Origin: Vitrella brassicaformis
Lineage: Eukaryota > Sar > Vitrellaceae
Reading direction: 5' to 3'
DNA length: 64,000 nt
NCBI GenBank assembly: GCA_001179505.1
Contig: CDMY01000708.1
Location: forward strand, 153,463 to 217,462
The translations under genes were made by a program, and so were the position numbers. Below the pieces are notes generated by a model. That model was not told the DNA's origin, made no database searches, and saw nothing but the letters and a program-made list of their open reading frames with translations. Shown here in pieces: positions 57,401 through 64,000 of this stretch; the stretch's first letter is position 1, and each line of letters starts with the position of its first letter.

Positions 57401-60400
57401 TGCCACTGCCATGCCCTCCAGGGGAGTACCAGGTACCTGCCGATGGCTTACTGCCTCCCTCCTTCAGGCAGAAGAGAGTATCGACACCACCCGCACTTGT
57501 CTGAGCGTTGCATTTGTGTTCAGGACACGCACACAGCTGATGAGTGCAAGAAGTGCCCACCTGGGAAAGCATGCACTGTCCCGGGGCTGTCGTCGCCCGA
57601 TGCCGACTGCCAGGCGGGGTACTTCTGCGCCGGGGGAGCCGCGACTACAAGTACACACACCACGAGAGAGACGCGGAGACGTCACTCTACAATGCTCTCC
57701 CCATCTGCGATCACGCGTGCAGCGCCGGTGGGGTTTGGCAATCCTCAGGGCGGGGAGTGTCCAGTGGGCCATTACTGTCCGACGGGCACCAACAGCTCCA
57801 TTCCATGCCCGCCCGGCGAATATGCCAACGTGGCCCGGAGCGCGACATGCTTGCCATGCCCCCCCGGGAAACACTGCATCAACGGCACCTCCACCCCAGG
57901 GTCAGCTACACTACCCAGACGATGGATAGATTGTGTGGACGATCGTGTGTGTGTGACTCGTGTCTTCTTCAGACTGTGTCCTGCTGGCCGCGTGTGCAAT
58001 ATTTCCAGTCAGTCGGGCTTTGACGACGCTGGCGGAAGAGGGATAGCTCCCCTTGTGTCCCTCCTGTGCGTGTCTGTTGACGTGTTGTGGTCGGTCAGGC
58101 GAGCCATGTCCCATAGGCAGTTACCGAGACGCCATTGGCCTCCCTGACGATGTTGGCGAGGACTGCGCGCCGTGTTTGCCTGGCTGGTACTGCCGGGCCG
58201 GACAGCAAGTTGGCCTATGCGCCGTAAGAGAAGAACTATAGACCAAAACATTGATCACATCTAGACGGTTGTCTGTTCTCTGTGTGTGTCAATGTCGCCG
58301 CTGACCTCCTCAGGCCGGGTAGGTCGCGTGAGAGGCCATTCCTTTGTGTCTCCATGGGAAGGATCTGCCTGTCTGCGTGACTGTGTTCAGGTACTTGTGT
58401 GGTTTCGGCAACCGGCACCCCAACCCCCGCCCCGACAAAGGCAACAGTGGCCCCGGCGTGACGTACACCCGCCCGAGCGCCACTGTCGAGTACATAAACT
58501 ACACCAACTTCGTCAGGCTGCACTATAATCCACCCGAGGAAGTATATGGTGATTTGGGGCGGCATGGATCACACACACAGAGCGCGAATACGAGACACCG
58601 TCTGTCTGCCTGTCTGCCTGTCTGCCTGCAGGTGGCATCCAGTGTCCGCCAGGGTTTTACTGCAGAGAGGGTAGGCAGAAGGGCCGTGTGTCAGCCACCG
58701 GGTGACTACCGTCTGTCTGCATTGTGTGCAGGCACGGGTCGATGGGGGGATGACTACAAACCGCAGGAGTGCACGGATGGGTCGGTCCGGCTGTTCCCTG
58801 GGGGTCGATATGAGTCTGACTGCACCAACTGCCCCGCTGGCTACTACTGCCCGCCAAACATGTCACCTCCGGTCAGCCTCGCATCCAGCCAGCCAGCCAG
58901 TAGTTGCTCGAGTCTCACATGCAGCTGTTTGTTTCTGCTGATTGCCATGATAGATTCCCATCGTCTGTCCAGCTGGCAGCTACTGTCCGGAAGGTAGGTA
59001 TACACACGGAAGGAGACATTCGTAGACGGATTTGCACCCCAAGCATGTCACTCATCTCGATCGGCTGACCAGGTGTGCAAGCGCCGATCCCCTGCCCCGC
59101 ATCTCTCTACAACCCCTTCACGGAGAAGAAGTCGCTGGCGGCGTGCATCCCGTGCCCGGCGGGCCGCTGGTGCACACAAGACGGCACACCTGACGCCTAC
59201 GATGAAGCCGAAGGGGCGATTGCATGCCCTGTATGTAAAGGACACACAGCCACAGCACACACAAAGAACGTGGGCAACGCTTGAGGGATCTTCTGTGTGT
59301 GTGTGTGTGTGATGGATGGCTCGAGCAGGTTGGCTCCTACTGTGTGAACGGCACTCGCGACCCCATCCCCTGCCCGCCCGGCACGTTTGTCGACTTCCCG
59401 GGCGCCATGGATGTGTCTGACTGCAAAGACTGCCCGCCGGGCTTCTACTGTGACTTCTCCAATAACACGGTGCCCGACGCCATGTGCCCCCCTGGCACCT
59501 ACTGCCCCGGCAGATCGGCCCGCCCCCGCGTGTGTCCCGCGCGCTTCTACTGCCCGCCCGTCACCGACCCGAATGGCACTGTCATCTCCGGCACGGTGGA
59601 TCCCATTGAATGCCCGGCAGGCTACTACTGCAAGGCGGGGACGGGAGCGATCGAGGCCGTCACCAGGCTACTGCAGGGGGCGGCACTGTACTCGGGCTTC
59701 ATTGACCTCCCCGAGTGCGAGACGGGATTCTACTGCCCCAATGGCACCGATGTGCCGCGACCTTGCCCCCCTGGCTACAGGGGCATTGATGGGACAGGCC
59801 AGGAACCGGGGTTCAGAACCGCATTTAATGAGGCGTGCATCCCCTGTGAACCGGTGAGAAACAGACGGTATAGGCAGTGAGTGGAAAGAGAGAGAGTCCT
59901 CATACTGCCGTGCCGTACTTCCTCGTTTGTGTTGATTCACTGATTCATTGATTCATTGATTCATTCATTCAGGGGACGTATCTGGAGGATCAGAATGCGA
60001 CTGAATGTCTGCCATGCCGGCCCGGATATGTCTGCGTCAATGCAACCAACAAGATGTATGTATACAAATGAAAAGAAAGAGGAGAGAGAGGAGAGGACAG
60101 CTGCTGCGCATCGATCCAGCAATGTGGCTCCCTTGCAAACGAATGCAGGCACCCCACCGTATTGGAGAGAGATGGGGGGTATGAGTGCCCCCTGGGCCAC
60201 TTCTGCCCCTCACCCGTCGCCGCTGAGCTGCCCATGGTCGGCACGGCAGAGGAGTTCCCATGTGTGGCTGGCACATACGGACCTCTTCCCAGGCAGTCCA
60301 CTAACGAGTCGTGCCTCCCTTGCCCCGTAAGTGCACCACCCACGCAATGATATCGATGGACGCAATCCAATGGCCCTTCTGCGTGTGTGTGTGCATGTGC

Positions 60401-63400
60401 TGCAGGTGGCGACATTCAATCCACTGACAGGCAAAAGCACGTGCACGCCCTGCGGCTCGAGTGCGACAACTCCTGGTGTTGGAGCGGCCATCTGCCAGTG
60501 CGTGGGCAAGAACCGCGCCTTCCAGGTGTCGGACCAGGCGTGCGTGTGCGCCCCCAACTTCGAGTACATATACGAGGACGGGGTCGACTTGTCGGACGAG
60601 GATGGCAGCCAGGACTGCCAGGAACACGTCAGACAGACAGACAAACAGAAAGGAGATTCTTGCGGGCCCTTTTGCTCCACAACGGGCCGTCTCCGTTCTG
60701 TTTTCTTCAGATCTTCGAGCGCTGCAGCTCGGTCGCGGGCGAGAAGCGCGACATCCTCGGCAAGTGCGTGGTGCCCGATTGCAGGAAGGAGTGCGGGCCC
60801 GCCGGTGGGGATTGGGTCGATTCCGTCGGCCTTTGCTCGTGCACCGTCAGCGAGACAACCGACCAGATATGCGACACCACGTGCCAGAGCCTGCAGCTGA
60901 CGGCCAATGTCGACTACGCCAGCAGCTTGCTCGTGATAGCCAATGAGAGCGCCGCCGTCAACTGCAGCATCCCCCTCTCCTACCTGACGGGCCGGACCGA
61001 AGTGCTGCAGAGCGCCCCAACGTGTTCCGAGCAGGCAATGCAGGCCGGCAACTGCACCATCAGATACCAAGCTGCCAATGGTATGTATCACGACAGTGGC
61101 CTGTCTCCTAATGAGTATATTGCACTCATGTTCATTTCTGTGATGTCACTTGCACCTACAGGTCAGTTTGAGGGCAACTTCGGTTTCCCTCCGTCCCTCT
61201 TCGCTGAGATTCTGGACCGGCTGTACAGCGCCACCATCGACGACTGCTTCTCAGGCGTGCTGAACACCACCGCCCCCCTCCCAGTCAACATCACAGTCTC
61301 CCGCCGCCGACGGCTGCAGGCGACACCGGCGCCCGAGCCCGGAGTGGTCAACCCCGTCACGTGTCTGCAGCTGGGCGAGAGCATGATCTGGTCCCTCACG
61401 CCCGATGCCAGCGGGCGGATCGCCTACCCGGTGTACGAGAAGGACGCCCTGCTCAACACCAACCCCGACTTCGACTACGCTGCCTTCAGGTCAGTCAGCC
61501 ACTCACAAATAAAGGCAACACAGCTGAGTGGATGGGGGAATGGGAATATGCGTGTGTGTGTATGTCTGTCCGCCAGGCGGTTGAGGACAGACATCGTGGC
61601 GGGTGTGCAGCGTGCCATGTTCAGCTTCACCTTCGACGAGCCCGGCGTGTACGTCTTCTCACTCAGCACCGACTCGAGCCAGCGCACAGTGATATCGGTC
61701 ATGGAGTCCGGCCAGACATGCCCCACGCCGCTGCCTCAGACACAGACCACGTCGTCACTCGCCGCCGCCGGTGTCAAGATTGATGTGGAGATCGAGCTCA
61801 CACCCGACTGGCCGCTGCTTTTCGGCGTCCTCTCTGCCATTGTGGCCCTCGGTAAGTTAGAAGGGTCGTGCTGTGCGTGGGAGAGAGGGGAGACCACTTC
61901 CCGGATGTCTGTCTCTGCGTGTGTCGATCCTCAGCGTTGCTGACCATCCCCTGCCTCTGGGTGTTCCGCGTGACGGCATGGACTTTCGAACACGGTCCGC
62001 TCGGACCAAACTCCAAATACAGCACGTGAGATGAATGCACCACAGCCATGCTCTTGCAGTGGGTGATGATGTGCTTGTGCCTGTTGTCCAGTGGTGTTGA
62101 GGGCAAAATGCTGCGGTGGGTCCGTCGCTACATTGGCGGCGAGCAGGACGGCAAAGACGACGGTGGCCCCCAATCCGCCAGAGCGTTAGCCGACATTGGG
62201 CTCGACGTCGGTGAGGACATCGACCCCAGGATATTCCAGGCCGTCTACGACAAGCTCATGGCGTACCACGCCTTCGTGTCCGGCAAATTCGCAGAGCAGT
62301 TCGACCTGCAGAAGCAGGAGACACAGCGAGTCCTCAAGGAGGCGGGGCTGATCCGCGACGCACTCCTCTCGAAGCTCGCCGATGCGCTGGACAAGCAGGA
62401 GGACGCCGAGGCTGAGGCGCTGCGGCACCGAGGGCGGCTGGAGGACCTCATCAATGACCTCTACAGGAAGAGAGACGCCCTCGTCGAGGCATGGAGGAGC
62501 ATCCACGGAGAGGCTGCAGAGGTGAGGATGTGAGATGGGAGCCAGAGGGTCACGGGGCGCTTCTCTTATTATTTATCGATGGTGCTTGGCAGATGATCGC
62601 ACTCGAGATGGAGCATGGCGACCGTCGCGCAAGCAGGCGGGGTAGCGGTGCATCCACCCGGTCCGAAGACATATCCCCCCGGAGCAAGCTGCGCCAAGGT
62701 CAGCAGACGGCGATGCAGGCCAAGAGGCAGCACTCGCAGGCCCAGCTGGGCGCCAATGCCGAGGCCCAGTCGGAGGAGGCGCTCAAGGCCCTCATGGCCC
62801 AGCTGGCCACGTGCGGCAACGACGCCGAGAGGAAGGCCCTCATTGAGCAGTTCCAGCAGCAGATGCAGAACCTCCAAGTGCAGCTTGACGCCACCAAGAA
62901 CGAGGAGCTGGAGAATCTCAAGAGAACATATGAAGCCAACGAAGTGAGGATAGGATTGTTGCCCCGTTGAGCCGTCAGAAGGATACGCACTTCATGCATG
63001 CTGTGTCCCTTCGTGTGTGCATTCTCAGAACGAGCAGGTTGCCGCTCGGCAGACGCTCGAAGCAGCCCAGGCGAACCACGTGGCGGTCGAAGAGGCCCTG
63101 GCGATCGAGAGAGAGGCATTCAATGCAAAACAGGTGAACAAACAACGCCTGTGGCGTAGGTGTCTTCCACCTCTGCTGTCGCATTTCTGTCGTCTTGTCA
63201 TGTCCAGGATGCTGACCGTGAGGCGTTGGCCGAAGAGGGAGCCGCCGCGCAGAGCAAGATCACGGCTGAGTTTGCCAGCAAGGCCGACCGCGCCTATGCC
63301 CAGATCCAGGAGCAGATGCAGCGCGAGCTGGCCAAGGCAGCCACGCCCGCCGAGAGAGCCGAGATCATCAGCCGCAACCAGAAGGCGTATGAGGCCGTTT

Positions 63401-64000
63401 TGGAGGGGCTGGAGCAGGACCGGCTCTCTCAGGAGCAGGCGCTGCAGGCCAAGCTGGCCAAGCGGCGAGAGGCACTTCGCAAGCGCCAGGCCGATGAGCT
63501 GAAAACACTGACGGACAGGCAGAAAATGCAGGCCGACTCTGCGGCGAAGGTATACGTCGCAGAATGCCATGTTTGTCTGCGCACATCTCGTGTGTCTCTG
63601 TGGTGTGTATCATTCATCCGTTTGTGCAGGACGTGTCTCAGGCGCGTGAGGCAGAGGAGAAGCTGTCGGCCGGCGAAGAGGTGGAGGCCCTCCAGCAGCA
63701 GCTCACAACCGCACAGGACCAAAAGATCAGAGACATGCAAAAGAGGTGCAACGCCGACCAAGCAGGATCACCACCACCCCTGTGCACGAGTGGCTTTGTT
63801 TTGTGTGTGTCTCTGTCTCTGTGTGTGTGTCTCTGTGTGTGTGTGTGTGTGTGTGTGTTGTGTCTCAGGTACCAGACTAAGATAGAGCTCAAGAAGACAC
63901 AGCTGCAGGCAGAGATGGAGCAGAAGCTGCGGGGGGCAAAGGTCAAAAACACACAAACACACACATCGAGACACCATCCATTCGTTCTCTGTGCTCGCTG
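42497..64000 (+). CDS. Giant single-pass surface protein with cysteine repeats, NHL repeats, discoidin-like domain and cytosolic coiled coil (3' end outside window)
   Basis: More than 60 exons run from ATG 42497 past the right edge. MSRGGVMLRPRHLCWAAALV and a following hydrophobic stretch to PPALA form a signal peptide. Exons one and two (to 44684) encode tandem beta-sandwich repeats with Calx-beta/bacterial-adhesin style lines such as LIFTPSDWDTPQTIYVDADA. From 44700 to 60500 many small exons encode CPAGxYC-type modules (Ephrin_rec_like/GCC2-GCC3 style). These are interrupted by NHL-type repeats (about 53350-54800: NNRVIKYLIADEEAEVL, SGNIYVADFGNHM) and a discoidin-like domain (about 55215-55690: SNAVDGNGGTYWQAAF, YLEVSLEEWYLVDRFHI). 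VSRRRRLQ near 61300 is a possible processing site. DWPLLFGVLSAIVALALLTI with PCLWVF is the membrane helix (about 61807-61965). The tail (62090 onward) is a Gln/Glu/Ala-rich coiled coil. Apicomplexan CRMP proteins share the cysteine modules, but the coiled-coil tail is different. Frames and splice sites checked appear intact. Confidence 0.75.
44686..60500 (+). repeat. Array of CPAG/CPPG cysteine modules encoded by small exons
   Basis: Dozens of units of about 35-50 residues recur with the core C..C..G.YC...G....C..G......C..C. Examples are CPAGYYCPEG, CPPGTYR and CPGGFYCDEQ. Many introns interrupt a Gly codon within or just after CPAG, so the exon phase is often kept between units. This fits growth by exon shuffling inside the giant surface-protein gene. 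Confidence 0.75.

Noticed and set aside
1-64000. Dinoflagellate-type spliced leader or bacterial operon signals
   Set aside because: No spliced-leader sequence was noticed, genes alternate strand rather than forming arrays, and genes are spliced with GT-AG introns.

Overview
This is a eukaryotic nuclear window from a GC-rich, intron-dense protist genome. No bacterial gene organisation is visible. Most genes are broken by GT-AG introns of roughly 50-450 bases, and many introns end in (TG)n followed by CAG. The gene set includes ciliary genes (CEP41, RABL2), a secreted kinase-fold protein resembling apicomplexan rhoptry kinases, and a giant CPAG-type cysteine-repeat protein like those of apicomplexans. 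Together these suggest an alveolate, most plausibly a chromerid alga such as Vitrella. That identification is inference from gene content, not a database match.

Layout. 1-3499 (+): START-domain protein, 5' end outside the window. 5030-8373 (-): alpha-oxoamine synthase resembling serine palmitoyltransferase, with a 300-base assembly gap inside one intron. 8647-11554 (+): OXA1/YidC insertase. 11830-12956 (-): family-16 methyltransferase. 13190-13528 (+): mitochondrial uS14-like protein. 14082-26767 (-): a very large adhesive protein with LamG-like, DUF4215-like, about 20 Sushi/CCP-like and two fucolectin modules; it carries three in-frame stops and one frameshift and may be decaying. 27109-27828 (+): CEP41. 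28379-30678 (-): GH97-family glycosidase. 30892-34033 (+): secreted pseudokinase-like protein. 35898-36921 (-): TMEM222/RTE1 family. 37357-38710 (+): RABL2. 39621-40173 (-): small acidic protein. 40427-41407 (+): coiled-coil protein. 41706-42185 (-): small basic protein. 42497 to beyond 64000 (+): giant single-pass membrane protein with beta-sandwich repeats, dozens of cysteine modules, NHL repeats, a discoidin-like domain, one membrane helix and a long cytosolic coiled coil.

Two features run through the whole window. First, all fifteen genes alternate strand, so every 5' flank is a short divergent promoter (about 210-440 bases) and every 3' flank is a convergent gap. Second, six of the seven divergent gaps contain the 8-mer TGC[A/G]AGCT, a candidate shared promoter element. 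Simple repeats concentrate in the convergent gaps and in introns.

Functionally the genes are a mixture. Housekeeping and organelle functions (OXA1, uS14m, methyltransferase, sphingoid-base synthesis) and cilium functions (CEP41, RABL2) are interleaved with three secreted or surface proteins, two of them giant and modular, and a secreted glycosidase. Exon boundaries were read by eye from frame, splice sites and family similarity, and start codons are the least certain part.
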